Source: Clostridium sp. MD294 (lineage in GTDB: Bacteria; Bacillota; Clostridia; Lachnospirales; Anaerotignaceae). Taken from it: DNA of 64,000 nucleotides. Location of the stretch: positions 2,296,130 to 2,360,129 of the forward strand of contig NZ_CP097810.1 of the NCBI RefSeq assembly GCF_000364165.2, given 5' to 3'. Positions within the stretch are counted from its first letter, which is position 1. Each line of letters starts with the position of its first letter. This document shows positions 19,403 to 28,898 of the stretch, piece by piece. A program made the translations under genes and the position numbers. The notes below the pieces were generated by a model. It was given only the letters and a program-made list of their open reading frames with translations, was not told where the DNA came from and did not search any database.

Positions 19403-20644
19403 TTATCTTTCAGTAATATTTTTTACCATTTTATCTAATTGCTCTTGTAAGTCTTCTCCTGTGGCATTTCCAGAAGCTATATTTTCACCAAAAGCTGCTA
19501 CAGGGTCCCAAAATTTTCCTCCTACTCTTTGTAGTTGAGAAAATTCCGACTGTTCTAATAACGCTGCAATAGCTGGAGATTGTTGTACTTCCATAGAAGA
19601 AGCTGCCTGTATATTAGATGGTCCTTGCTCACGTAATTCAAAACGAAGTTTTTGATTTTGTTCATTTGTAATCCATTCTGCTAATTTACAAGCCCAATCA
19701 TAATGCTTAGAATAAGCATTTACACCTATTAGCTTACAACCTGAAAACGACGCCATTTGTATTTGACGGTCATTACAAGTATATGTTGGTAATTTCGCTG
19801 CACCCATATCCTCTCCCCATACTTCTTTTATTGCTACAGCATTCCATACACCACTAACGCCAGCAATCACTGTTCCATTTCTTACTCCTTCTAAAAATTC
19901 TTCATCTGTTCTATTTAAAAAAGCTGGTTTCATTGCAATATTTAACATAGCTTTAGCCACATCTACACCACAAATATCGCCCTCTTTATCATTCCATGTA
20001 CAATAATTTGTAATACCATCTTCATTTAGTCCAATTTTCATATTTGTATTGCCAAAAAAAGAATAAATATACCATGCAGAAGACCAATCCATACAAAAGA
20101 AATTGCCATTATTTGCTGCAATATCTAAAATAGTATCTAATGCTTGAATATCTTCATCGCTGAAATATCGCTTATTGTAATATAAAAAATATCCATTATC
20201 TGCTGTCAAAGGATAAGCATATAATGTATCTCTTACAGTAGCTGCTTCTACTGCTGTTGATAAATTCATTTGTTTTATACTATCAGCATTTTCTATAGGA
20301 TTTAATGCACCTGCTGCTGCTAATGCACTCAGCTGGTCATCTGCAAATGTAAATACATCCGCACTTTCTTCTAAACCGCCTAAAATTGTATCTTTACATT
20401 CTGTTTCTCCTTGTTCTTGAAATGTAATTTGAAAATTTGCCTGTCCTTGATATTCTTGTTGGAATGTTTGTATGATTTTATTCAAAAGAACCTCATCTTC
20501 TTTTGCTCCCCAAAGCAATAGCTCGACTGTTTCAATATCATTTGAAGAAATACTTTGTTCATTCTCCTTTTTATCACAGCCTGATGCTGCTGTTATACAT
20601 AAAATTACCAGCAAAAACATCACTATTACTATTCTTTTTTTCAT
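19403..20644 (-). CDS. ABC-type carbohydrate-binding lipoprotein
   Basis: Starting at ATG 20644 (AAAGGTGG upstream) gives 413 residues with a lipoprotein signal ([12 protein letters not shown] to ITAASGC). The body follows the extracellular family 1 sugar-binding pattern, with [35 protein letters not shown] and GVSGVWNA. It should bind a sugar or oligosaccharide outside the membrane. No permease or ATPase gene is next to it. The chemoreceptor downstream suggests a sensing role. The longer start at 20701 has no ribosome site and masks the signal peptide. Confidence 0.88.
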   Translation of the reverse strand: MKKRIVIVMFLLVILCITAASGCDKKENEQSISSNDIETVELLLWGAKEDEVLLNKIIQTFQQEYQGQANFQITFQEQGETECKDTILGGLEESADVFTFADDQLSALAAAGALNPIENADSIKQMNLSTAVEAATVRDTLYAYPLTADNGYFLYYNKRYFSDEDIQALDTILDIAANNGNFFCMDWSSAWYIYSFFGNTNMKIGLNEDGITNYCTWNDKEGDICGVDVAKAMLNIAMKPAFLNRTDEEFLEGVRNGTVIAGVSGVWNAVAIKEVWGEDMGAAKLPTYTCNDRQIQMASFSGCKLIGVNAYSKHYDWACKLAEWITNEQNQKLRFELREQGPSNIQAASSMEVQQSPAIAALLEQSEFSQLQRVGGKFWDPVAAFGENIASGNATGEDLQEQLDKMVKNITER

Positions 20645-20791
20645 TGTATTCCACCTTTCTATTGTTTTATACCCAAATAATGATATCGTAGAGAGGAACA
20701 TTTTAAACCCTAAAATTTTCTTGCAATATTATAGCATTTTTATCATTTATTGACAATACTGTTTTATAGTATTCCAGTTTACTATCTAATT

Positions 20792-20822
20792 AAAAAAGTG
20801 TCTTAAATATAGACACTTTTTA
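20792..20822. terminator. Terminator after the DUF1349 gene
   Basis: AAAAAGTGTCT and AGACACTTTTT pair around a short loop, with A and T runs on both sides. It can serve the leftward DUF1349 gene. Confidence 0.85.
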
Positions 20823-20829
20823 ATACTTT

Positions 20830-21414
20830 TTATTTATGTTCTAACCATTTACAATCTGTTATTTTCATATCTGAAAATACTGCTTCAAAAGAGGATTGTT
20901 CTGGAGAACAAGCATATATACCAAATTGAATTTCAGCATTTCCTTTGCACATATGACAAATACGCATTTGTTTAAAATGAATACCATCTTGCGAACATTC
21001 TATACAATAATCAGATTTTCGTCTGCTAAAACGATACCACATTGTTTTTATAGTAGCATCTATATCTGTACTTGCCCAATCAGAATATCCTTTGTTTGTT
21101 ACAACACTCCCTAATCTTTGATACTTTTCATTTTCATATTCTACAGATGCCTTCAACCAATTCTCGCTATCTAAGTACATTACAATACCACATTGGTCAA
21201 ATCTTTTTTTACTTTCAAATTCTGTTTTTACAACAAATGAAAAATATTCTTGTTTTGTTGTCATCTGTAAAACAGGTGCATTATCGTTTTGAAAACCATA
21301 ATAAGTTTTTTGCCAGAGGTCTGTATTTGGTTCTGTAACAATTTTAATTTTATTTTGTTCTATAGTATATTGTTTTGGTTTTCTTGTCCATTTTAAATCT
21401 GCTGTACAAAACAT
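20830..21414 (-). CDS. DUF1349 domain protein (concanavalin-like fold)
   Basis: Protein of 194 residues with the DUF1349 pattern: TEPNTDLWQKTYYGF, FDQCGIVMYLDSENWLKASVE and ECSQDGIHFKQMR. The family (also called regulation of enolase 1-like) has a beta-sandwich of the concanavalin type, and many members are thought to bind or process carbohydrate. There is no signal peptide, so it is cytoplasmic. The biochemical role is unknown. It is separated from the RND pump by 34 bases. Confidence 0.87.
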   Translation of the reverse strand: MFCTADLKWTRKPKQYTIEQNKIKIVTEPNTDLWQKTYYGFQNDNAPVLQMTTKQEYFSFVVKTEFESKKRFDQCGIVMYLDSENWLKASVEYENEKYQRLGSVVTNKGYSDWASTDIDATIKTMWYRFSRRKSDYCIECSQDGIHFKQMRICHMCKGNAEIQFGIYACSPEQSSFEAVFSDMKITDCKWLEHK

Positions 21415-21448
21415 TTCTATTTATACCTCCTTATATCATAAAATAAAT

Positions 21449-24400
21449 TTATTTCTTTTTTACTACAGAAATATAATATGCACTTGGTATTACAAACATT
21501 GTTAATATAGAAGAAAGCAACATACCATATACAATAGAAGTTGCCAAAGGAGCCCAAAGTAATCCTCCTGTTAATGCTAAAGGTATCAATGAAATTACTG
21601 TTGTAATCATACCAATCATAATTGGTCTTAATCTTGTTTTACAAGCCTGCGTAATGGCTTCTATAGGATTTTCATATTCTTTTATTAATGTATTAATATA
21701 ATCTAATAAAACAATACCATTATTTACTACAACGCCCATTAAACTAATTGCTCCCAAAAGTGCCATAAAACCAATAGGATAATTTAACAATTTTAGTCCC
21801 CACAAAATACCTATAAACGACAGTGGTATTGTTCCCATAATAATAAGGGGTTGTCTAATATCACCAAATTCCAATACAAGTATCAAATAAATGCCTACTA
21901 TAGCAATCAATGTCGGTATCACAAGAGAGGAAAAAGTATCTCTATTTTCTTCACTTTCTCCACCAAATACTATACTATAGCCTTCTGGCAATTCATAGCC
22001 TTGCAGTGCTTGCTGACAGTTTTTCATAACTGTTTGTGTGTTATATCCATCTTCTACAAAAAGACCTACTGTCAATGTTCTTTTTTCATCTCGCCTAACA
22101 ATTTTGTTCATAGAGGACTCTGTAACAATATCTGCAATTTGTGTTAAAGGTATATTTTCTCCTGTAATTTGTGATGTTATATAAATATCATTTAATACTT
22201 CTCTTTTTGTTTTATCATTATCTGGTATTTTAATATTAATAGGGTAAGGGTCTTCATCTATATCTTTTTGTTTTAATTCTGATACTTCTAAGCCATTGAC
22301 TGCCATTCTTACCGTAGAAGCAACATCATAATTAGAAATACCTACAATATTTGATTTTTCTTCATTTACTTTTACTTTTAATTTATTAGAAGAATAACCA
22401 TAATTGTCCTCTGCATTTTTTCCGCCTTCTATTTCATATATTTTATTTTTGACATCATCGCCAATTTTTCGCAGCACTTCTATATCTGCACCAGATATTC
22501 TAATTTCAATAGGATAATTTACAGGAATACCAATTTCCAGTTCTTTCGCATTCACTACTACACCTGGTATATTTTCATTTAATTCTTTTTCTATTCTATT
22601 GATGTCTGAAAGTTTGCCATTTATTAAAAATTGTGCTTTTGCTGTGTCCAATTCATTGGGTGTAAATGTTACATAATATTTAGGATAGCCATCACCAACC
22701 ATAAAAGAATAATTTTGTATAGAGCTATCTGCTTCTAAGTAATTTCCTATTTGTTTCATAACTTGTTTTGTATGTTCTATGTTGCTGCCATCTTGCACCA
22801 TAACATTCAGTGCATATTGGTCACGTTCTGCTGGTGGAAAAATTTGTATACCCATAGAAGGAACTAGCAAACCACTCAATACAAATATAAAAATAAAAAC
22901 ACATATCAACAATTTAGGAGCTTTTAATGCTATTTTAAGCATATTTTCATAAAATAATAATATACTCTCTCCTATTTTTTCCATATGAAATATTTCTTTT
23001 AGTTTTTGTTTTATTGCCCATTTTTTTTGCTTACTTTTTGGCTGTAAAAGCCAATATCCTGTTGCAGGTACTAATGTTAATGATGTAATATAAGAGCCTG
23101 CTAATGCAACAGAAACCAATATCGGCAAAGATTTTACAAATTTCCCTGCACTACCTTGCATCATAGCAAGAGGTAAAAAGGAAGCGACTGTTGTTAATGT
23201 TGATGTTAGTATAGCAATATTTACTTCTTTAATTCCTTTTATACACGCTTCTTTTTTACTATGTCCTTTTTCTAAATATACATTAATATTATCATTTGCT
23301 ACAATGCCATTTGCTACAAGCAAACTTAACGATATAATTAATGAAGCAATAGAAACTTGGTGCAATGGTATATCTGTTAACACCATATAAATAAACACAA
23401 TCGCTATAACAACTGGTATAGGCAGAGATACCACAATAGCACTCCTTATGCCCATTGTAATAAGTACTACTACCGCTACTAATATTACAGCAGAAATTAA
23501 ATTATTTTGAAACAGTGCTATAGAAGATTTTACAAAATCTGCTTGGTCTGTCAATTTTATAATTTCCATATTCGTATAGAGTTGATTTTTTTCAAATTGT
23601 TCTATTTTTTGATACAATCTTTTTTGTATTGTAAGCATATTTTGAGCATCTGCATATTTTACACCAATTATCAATGCCTTTTGATTATTGACTTCTGCTA
23701 GTGCTTCTGGCTTTTGTTCTTTTTGTACCACATCAGCTACATTTTTTAAATATACAGGTACACCATTTTCTTTTGAAACAGCTACAATAGTATTTTTAAT
23801 TTCATCTATTGTTTCATATTCTCCTGAAATCTGTATTGGTATTTTTGTACCAGAAATTTCTAAATTTCCTCCAGGTATGTTAATATTTCTCGCTTTTAAA
23901 AAAGTAATAATATTTGTTGGTGTAATACCATACTGTTGTAATTTTATCATATCTAAACTAATTTCTATTTGTTGCCCTACTTCTCCAAATATATCAACCG
24001 CTTTTACACCATCATCCTCTTTTAAAATATCTTTTAAATCATTTGCAACATCTTTCAAATTTTGATAAGTATAGTCTTTTGATGTTAAACCTAATAATAT
24101 ACCATAACTACTCGTAAAATCCGTTTCTACTACTGGTTTTTGTGCATCACTTGGCAGACTTGCCTCTACGCTATCAATGTCATCTTTCATGTCGTCCCAT
24201 ACTTTTGCAATATCACTATCACTTAAATCTTTTAATGTAACTTTAATAACACCAATACTATCCATGCAAAAACTTTCCATTTTTTTAATTTCTGCTATAT
24301 CTCCTATTTTGTTTTCAATAGGCTTTACAATCAATTTTTCAATGTCTTCAGGACTTGCTCCACCATAAATACAGCTAATGGTAGCAATAGGGCTTGCTAC

Positions 24401-24511
24401 AGTAGGATTTTCTTGTCTTTCCATATTTCCATACAACAGAAATCCTGCAATCAATGTTACAACTGTCAAAAGTATAACAATACTTTTATGCTCTACACTC
24501 CATTTTACCAT
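21449..24511 (-). CDS. RND family efflux pump, AcrB-like
   Basis: Protein of 1020 residues with the twelve-span RND layout: a first helix SIVILLTVVTLIAGFLL, a large extracytoplasmic loop, six helices, a second loop and five more. The proton-relay region reads GIVANDNINVYLE, where many HAE-type pumps have GLVVDDAIVV, so one acidic residue of the usual pair is Asn. The late region GVVVNNGIVLLDYIN is typical. The drug or lipid substrate is unknown. The start shares one base with the adaptor stop (TAATG). Confidence 0.93.
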   Translation of the reverse strand: MVKWSVEHKSIVILLTVVTLIAGFLLYGNMERQENPTVASPIATISCIYGGASPEDIEKLIVKPIENKIGDIAEIKKMESFCMDSIGVIKVTLKDLSDSDIAKVWDDMKDDIDSVEASLPSDAQKPVVETDFTSSYGILLGLTSKDYTYQNLKDVANDLKDILKEDDGVKAVDIFGEVGQQIEISLDMIKLQQYGITPTNIITFLKARNINIPGGNLEISGTKIPIQISGEYETIDEIKNTIVAVSKENGVPVYLKNVADVVQKEQKPEALAEVNNQKALIIGVKYADAQNMLTIQKRLYQKIEQFEKNQLYTNMEIIKLTDQADFVKSSIALFQNNLISAVILVAVVVLITMGIRSAIVVSLPIPVVIAIVFIYMVLTDIPLHQVSIASLIISLSLLVANGIVANDNINVYLEKGHSKKEACIKGIKEVNIAILTSTLTTVASFLPLAMMQGSAGKFVKSLPILVSVALAGSYITSLTLVPATGYWLLQPKSKQKKWAIKQKLKEIFHMEKIGESILLFYENMLKIALKAPKLLICVFIFIFVLSGLLVPSMGIQIFPPAERDQYALNVMVQDGSNIEHTKQVMKQIGNYLEADSSIQNYSFMVGDGYPKYYVTFTPNELDTAKAQFLINGKLSDINRIEKELNENIPGVVVNAKELEIGIPVNYPIEIRISGADIEVLRKIGDDVKNKIYEIEGGKNAEDNYGYSSNKLKVKVNEEKSNIVGISNYDVASTVRMAVNGLEVSELKQKDIDEDPYPINIKIPDNDKTKREVLNDIYITSQITGENIPLTQIADIVTESSMNKIVRRDEKRTLTVGLFVEDGYNTQTVMKNCQQALQGYELPEGYSIVFGGESEENRDTFSSLVIPTLIAIVGIYLILVLEFGDIRQPLIIMGTIPLSFIGILWGLKLLNYPIGFMALLGAISLMGVVVNNGIVLLDYINTLIKEYENPIEAITQACKTRLRPIMIGMITTVISLIPLALTGGLLWAPLATSIVYGMLLSSILTMFVIPSAYYISVVKKK

Positions 24512-25878
24512 TACTTTTCCATCTCCTCTATCTGTACTGTATCGCCATCGTGCAGCGTAAACTGTCCTTTTGTTACAATATTATCTCCGCTTTGCAGTCC
24601 AGAATATATCTGTATTCTATCTCCTGTAATTTCTCCTGTTGTTACAATTGTTTTTGTAACAGTATTGTCTTCATTTAACAAAAATACTGCACTACCTTCT
24701 GCAAAATGTATTACACTATCAATAGGTACAAATATAGCTTCCACATTATTCATAGCAATTTCAGCACGGCAAATCATACCCGGTTTTAATATTCCTTCTG
24801 TATTATCTATTCTAATTTTTACTGGAAATGTTCTTGTTGTAGTATCTGCTAAAGAATTAATTTCATCTACAACACCTATAACAGTTTGATTTAATCCATA
24901 AACATATACCTCTGCTTGTTGTCCCTTTTGTATTTTGTTTATCATATCATCTGTTATACCAATTTCTGCCCAAACATCACTAATATCTCCTATAGCAACA
25001 ACAGGATACCCCTCTGCTATGGTTTCTCCTGTTTCTGAAATTTTTTGTAATACTACGCCATCAATAGGACTTTTCAAAACAGTATCACTTAATTTTGTTT
25101 TTGCAGCATCAAGTAGTGCATCACTTGCTTCAATTTGTGCATTAGAAGCAGAAACTTGTGCTACTGTCATATCAATTTGTGCTGTCGTCATACTAATTTG
25201 TGCCTCTGCTGCATTCAGCTGTGATTGTGCTGATTTTATTTTACTTTCAGCAATAGATTTTGCATCTAATGCTTGCTGATATGTATTTTGGTCTACTTTC
25301 AATTTTGCACTAATTTCATCAAATTGACTTTGTGACGCAATACCTTGTTCATACAATTGTTTTACTCTATCATAACTTGTTTTTGTCAAATCATATTGTG
25401 CTTTTGCTTGTTCTATTTTTGTTGGTATTTCTGTATCTAGTTGTAATTGTGCTGTTTCAATGTCAATAGCTGCTGCATCTTTTTGTGCTGTTGCTGCATC
25501 TTTTTGTGCTGCTGCCGCTTCTCTTTGTGCGATTGCTGCACTTGTCTGTGCCTGTGCTGTAGATTTTGTTGCTTGTGCACCTTTTACTTGTATGTTATAG
25601 TCTACTTTATCTAATACAGCAAGCGTTTGCCCTGCAACAACACTTTCCCCTTCTGATACTGCAACATTTTGCAAAACACCCGGAATTTTAAAAGATGCTT
25701 TTACTGTTTGTGTTGGAACAATATTTCCACTGACTGTCAACACATCACCATAACCATCTGCTTGTACTGTTTCAATTGCTACTGTTCTCAATTCTGCTTT
25801 ACTGCTTTGTTCTGCATTTGCATTGCTGCACCCTGCCAAAAGTGCCATTAATAGCAGTAATGAAATTGTTTTTTTCAT
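24511..25878 (-). CDS. RND efflux adaptor lipoprotein (HlyD/MFP family)
   Basis: Protein of 455 residues. The lipoprotein signal MKKTISLLLLMALLAGC is followed by a biotinyl-lipoyl half motif (VAVSEGESVVAGQTLAVLD), a long Ala/Gln-rich alpha-hairpin (about 95-260) with repeats such as AAAAQKDAATAQKD, the second lipoyl half (LKSPIDGVVLQKISETGETIAEG), a beta-barrel and a C-terminal domain. In a single-membrane cell it would act as an extracytoplasmic lipid-anchored partner of the pump. It is translationally coupled to the pump gene. Confidence 0.92.
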   Translation of the reverse strand: MKKTISLLLLMALLAGCSNANAEQSSKAELRTVAIETVQADGYGDVLTVSGNIVPTQTVKASFKIPGVLQNVAVSEGESVVAGQTLAVLDKVDYNIQVKGAQATKSTAQAQTSAAIAQREAAAAQKDAATAQKDAAAIDIETAQLQLDTEIPTKIEQAKAQYDLTKTSYDRVKQLYEQGIASQSQFDEISAKLKVDQNTYQQALDAKSIAESKIKSAQSQLNAAEAQISMTTAQIDMTVAQVSASNAQIEASDALLDAAKTKLSDTVLKSPIDGVVLQKISETGETIAEGYPVVAIGDISDVWAEIGITDDMINKIQKGQQAEVYVYGLNQTVIGVVDEINSLADTTTRTFPVKIRIDNTEGILKPGMICRAEIAMNNVEAIFVPIDSVIHFAEGSAVFLLNEDNTVTKTIVTTGEITGDRIQIYSGLQSGDNIVTKGQFTLHDGDTVQIEEMEK

Positions 25879-25942
25879 ATAAATTCCCTCCTAATTTCAT
25901 ACTTTTTTAAAACATATGTACTATTCTGCTATACTATTACAA

Positions 25943-26605
25943 CTAGAGTTCTGTTTCTGTTTTTTCACATTCTCCAAATTGAAAATGATAATCATATTTC
26001 ATACAAAGCAATTTTTTAAACATCTCAGCCAATTTATATTTATTTTGCATAAAATATTCACTTAATGTTATATCTTTTAAAGAACTATCTTTTTCTTTTT
26101 GCTTTCGAAACATTCTTTCAAAACCATATACTAATATTTCTGCTGTTTCCTGAGGACAAGGACAATCAAATATTTTTTCGTTATTCCCTTCTTTTATAAA
26201 TTCTACTAATTTTGTAATAATAATATCTAATGTAATATAGGTAATTCTATCTAATAAAAGTGATTGGTTTATTTTGGCACTATCTTTTATAATATCATTT
26301 CTTTGTGCTACATTATGAAGTACTTGACTCATAAGCAAATTGATTTTTTCAACTGCATTGCCTTTTCCTTCAAAAAATGTTTCAAGCTGTAATTCTTCTG
26401 TAATCATTTGGCTATTGAGATAAGCACATTTTATCAAAACATCTTCTTTTGAACTAAAATAATAATGAAATAATCCTGTTGCAATATTCATTTTTTCTGT
26501 AATATCTTTTATAGAAGTTTTTTCATATCCTTTTTCTAAAAATAGTTGTAGTGCTGCGTCCATAATTTCTTTTTGTTTTTCTTGTTTGGGTTTTGTATTT
26601 CTCAT
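25943..26605 (-). CDS. TetR family regulator of the RND efflux operon
   Basis: Started at ATG 26605 (GGGAGGG upstream), it has 220 residues. An N-terminal TetR helix-turn-helix (ALQLFLEKGYEKTSIKDIT then GLFHYYFSSKEDVLIK) precedes a helical ligand domain. It lies 64 bases upstream of the adaptor and pump genes in the same direction, so it probably represses its own operon. Two tandem palindromes at its promoter are the likely operator. An upstream start at 26638 would place coding sequence inside the operator. Confidence 0.9.
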   Translation of the reverse strand: MRNTKPKQEKQKEIMDAALQLFLEKGYEKTSIKDITEKMNIATGLFHYYFSSKEDVLIKCAYLNSQMITEELQLETFFEGKGNAVEKINLLMSQVLHNVAQRNDIIKDSAKINQSLLLDRITYITLDIIITKLVEFIKEGNNEKIFDCPCPQETAEILVYGFERMFRKQKEKDSSLKDITLSEYFMQNKYKLAEMFKKLLCMKYDYHFQFGECEKTETEL

Positions 26606-26628
26606 AAAATTACCCTCCCTATAATAAT

Positions 26629-26685
26629 TTGAATTCATTCAATTTGAACCAATTCAAAAATAGCATTTTTTTGCTTTTTTGTCAA
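26629..26685 (-). promoter_or_regulatory. Promoter with two tandem TetR-type operators
   Basis: On the minus strand, TTGACA (26685-26680) and TATTTT (26662-26657) have a 17-base spacer. Immediately after the -10 box lie two 14-base palindromes of the form TTGAAyynATTCAA: TTGAACCAATTCAA (26644-26657) and TTGAATTCATTCAA (26629-26642), 15 bases apart. This is a likely autorepression site for the efflux operon. Confidence 0.8.
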
Positions 26686-26723
26686 TATATTAACTATAAA
26701 AATTTTGTCAAAAAAAAAGACAT

Positions 26724-26859
26724 TCATACAGAAGTATCTTTCTTTTTTAATATTATAATTTTTATAGTAACTTTATATTTTTTAAAATGGTCAATGACAA
26801 ATTTTGTCCCTTTAGAATGTCCGTTACAAAATGCTAACACCATATCTGCAAATACTAGC
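26724..26859 (-). pseudogene. Orphan C-terminal fragment of a SLOG/DUF2493-like protein
   Basis: On the minus strand, a 45-codon open stretch ends at TGA 26724-26726 and reads FADMVLAFCNGHSKGTKFV followed by IDHFKKYK. This is the C-terminal pattern of SLOG-superfamily DUF2493-type proteins (DxVxAFWDGxSKGTKxxID), with Cys for the usual Trp. No start codon or N-terminal part is present. It runs directly into the integrase at the ATTACA/TGTAAT junction (26860-26865). It is probably part of a gene cut at the element border. Confidence 0.5.
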
Positions 26860-28146
26860 TGTAATGGCTGTATTAGCGTGTCCTAGTCTTTTTGATACAG
26901 TTGTAATATTAACGCCATTTGCAATTAAAAGACTTGCATTTGTATGTCTTAGAGAATGTAGTGTAATAAGAGGTAGGTCGTAACGTTCTAGAAACTTTTT
27001 AAACCAAAGGTTAACGCTTGATATATTTAAAGGTCTACCATTCCAAGTAGAAAATACATAGTTATTGTTGTGCCATAAATCTCCACACTGTAAACGACGA
27101 ATAGTTTGTTCTGCTTTATGTTTCTTTAATAGTTTTAAAGGTGCTTCTGCAACCTTGATAATACGATTTGAAGTGGTAGTTTTGGGAGTATCCTCAAAAA
27201 GCCCTTTATCAGGTGTATAAAGCAATTCCCTTTGTATAGTAATAGTGTTATTATGGAAATCAATATCACTCCATTTTAATCCCAATATTTCCCCTCTACG
27301 CATACCAGTATAAACAAGTAATGTAATTAGTGTTCGATTTTGCAAAAGTTCATTAGAAAGACACTCAAGCATATACAATGCCTGTTTTTCATCAATATAT
27401 TTACTTTCTTTTGTATCTATTTTAGGTGGTTTGACACGTTGACAAGGATTAGAAGTAATTATTTGCCAATGTACAGCAGTAGAAAGTACAGATGATATTG
27501 CAATATGATATGCTCTTATAGTACTAGATTTTAGCTTGCTTTGTTTTAGCTGTCTAGTAAATAAATTTTCTATAGGATATTCTAAAGCATCTGCAACTTT
27601 TTGTGCTGTTTTATGGTACACATTATGACAATTACATATATTTTGTATTGTACATATACTGGTTCCTGAAAGGTTTGCTAAATGCTGATAGGTATATCCT
27701 TTCTCTTTCAACAGTGCCTTTAAATCTATTTTAACAACATATGCAGTGGTATGTTTAATACCTTCTTCTGCTAAATTATCATAAAAGCGTATTATATGTA
27801 TAGGTTGTAGCTTTTCAAGAGGAATATGCCCAATTGACTGATTAATTTGTTGCAACATATATTTTAAGCGATATATTGTAACTGCTTTTAACTGTTTTTC
27901 AGCATAGTCTGTAAGCCATTTTTCGGCAAAGCCTGCAAAACGAATACTTCCATCTAAGTATAAGCCTTTTTTACACTTGTCCTCAAATAATACTGCTTGT
28001 CTTTGTACTTCTTTTTCTATTTGCTTTACTGTCATACCCTTTTCGGGTTTCCATGTCATGCTTTTTATAATTTGCTTTCCTTGCATATCATAACCACAAG
28101 ATACACGAATAGAATAGCTATTCCCTCTTTTTTTGATTGCAGCCAT
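26824..28146 (-). CDS. int: Tyrosine recombinase/integrase with embedded HTH, catalytic end lost
   Basis: Protein of 440 residues. An arm-binding N-terminal domain and the start of the core-binding domain are interrupted at about 145-205 by an XRE-like helix-turn-helix (LKEKGYTYQHLANLSGTSIC and the KVADALEYPIENLF end). The rest of the core-binding and catalytic domains follow, with R in TGMRRGEILGLKW, HxxR in LHSLRHTNAS and H in RLGHANTAIT. The expected Tyr nine residues after that His is missing. After ATTACA the frame reads ASICRYGVSIL and stops. The proper end (NRYVHAL) is at 33807 on the other strand. It is probably inactive as it stands. Confidence 0.85.
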   Translation of the reverse strand: MAAIKKRGNSYSIRVSCGYDMQGKQIIKSMTWKPEKGMTVKQIEKEVQRQAVLFEDKCKKGLYLDGSIRFAGFAEKWLTDYAEKQLKAVTIYRLKYMLQQINQSIGHIPLEKLQPIHIIRFYDNLAEEGIKHTTAYVVKIDLKALLKEKGYTYQHLANLSGTSICTIQNICNCHNVYHKTAQKVADALEYPIENLFTRQLKQSKLKSSTIRAYHIAISSVLSTAVHWQIITSNPCQRVKPPKIDTKESKYIDEKQALYMLECLSNELLQNRTLITLLVYTGMRRGEILGLKWSDIDFHNNTITIQRELLYTPDKGLFEDTPKTTTSNRIIKVAEAPLKLLKKHKAEQTIRRLQCGDLWHNNNYVFSTWNGRPLNISSVNLWFKKFLERYDLPLITLHSLRHTNASLLIANGVNITTVSKRLGHANTAITASICRYGVSIL

Positions 28147-28186
28147 AAAAAAACCTCCTATTTTCTAAAATTGGGTATAGAAAAAT

Positions 28187-28288
28187 AAGAGGTACTTTGA
28201 TATAATTAAATTGGGTTTTGGTGCTTTATATCAGAAGTACCTCTTTATATGAAATGTCCTTGTACGCCAATACAAGGGCATTTTTTTA
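28187..28288. terminator. Two stem-loops in the integrase leader
   Basis: AAGAGGTACTT (28187-28197) pairs with AAGTACCTCTT (28235-28245), extended by TGATAT/ATATCA. On the minus strand it is followed by ATTTTTCT and may attenuate integrase transcription. A second hairpin, ATGTCCTTGTA/TACAAGGGCAT (28254-28281), is followed by a T run and would terminate plus-strand transcription. Confidence 0.6.
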
Positions 28289-28422
28289 CTTTTAGACAAT
28301 ATCACATATATATTGACATTATTTCACAATATGATATATGATACATAATTATATTTACTTTTAGACAATATCACATATATATTGACATTATTTCACAATA
28401 TAATATATGATACATAATTATA
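28285..28422. repeat. 69-bp tandem repeat, two copies
   Basis: 28285-28353 and 28354-28422 are the same 69-base unit with one visible mismatch (ATGATAT versus ATAATAT). Each unit contains an imperfect inverted repeat of the type ATATCACATATATATTG/CAATATxATATATGAT. The position between the integrase and the repressor gene fits arm-type integrase or excisionase binding sites, though this is inference. At 28434-28479, TTACTTACTTGTT/AACAAGTAAGTAA forms another inverted pair that shares the CTTACTT motif with the operator at 29000. Confidence 0.85.
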
Positions 28423-28493
28423 GGTGGGTATATTTACTTACTTGTTACTATTTTTTGGACTGAGGAAACAAGTAAGTAACATTTCCTTCCCTT

Positions 28494-28877
28494 TTAAGAA
28501 ACACTAGCTTTTGTTTCTGGTTCTTCTTTTATCATCTCTAAATCTAAAGTTAGAAGAACAGTATTCTTTTCTTTTAATGATGCCTTATCAAACTTTCTTG
28601 CTACTGTTAGTGCAAGAGGAGAAACATTTACAAAGTCTTTAATCTCTCTTACTTCTTTTTTGCATTTAGGCATTTCTTCCCAGCCCATTAAATAACAAGG
28701 GTGACAATTTAAAATATTTGATAGTGCTTCAATTGTTTCATATTTAATATTTTTAATTTCACCACTTTCATAGCGTTGTGCAGTAGCTTCTTTAACACCT
28801 AATGTATTGGCAACTTGTAACAATGTTAATCCATTTTCTATACGTCGCTGTTTTATTCGTTCATTGATTATTGACAT
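28494..28877 (-). CDS. XRE family repressor (CI-like)
   Basis: Protein of 127 residues. An N-terminal helix-turn-helix (about 5-63) contains TLLQVANTLGVKEATAQRYESGEIKN. The C-terminal half is short and has no peptidase motif, so it is not a LexA-type self-cleaving repressor. It is transcribed away from the Cro-like gene at 29038, with overlapping promoters and palindromic operators between. It is the likely lysogeny repressor of element 1 and looks intact. Confidence 0.85.
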   Translation of the reverse strand: MSIINERIKQRRIENGLTLLQVANTLGVKEATAQRYESGEIKNIKYETIEALSNILNCHPCYLMGWEEMPKCKKEVREIKDFVNVSPLALTVARKFDKASLKEKNTVLLTLDLEMIKEEPETKASVS

Positions 28878-28898
28878 TATTTAACCTCCTGTAACTAA

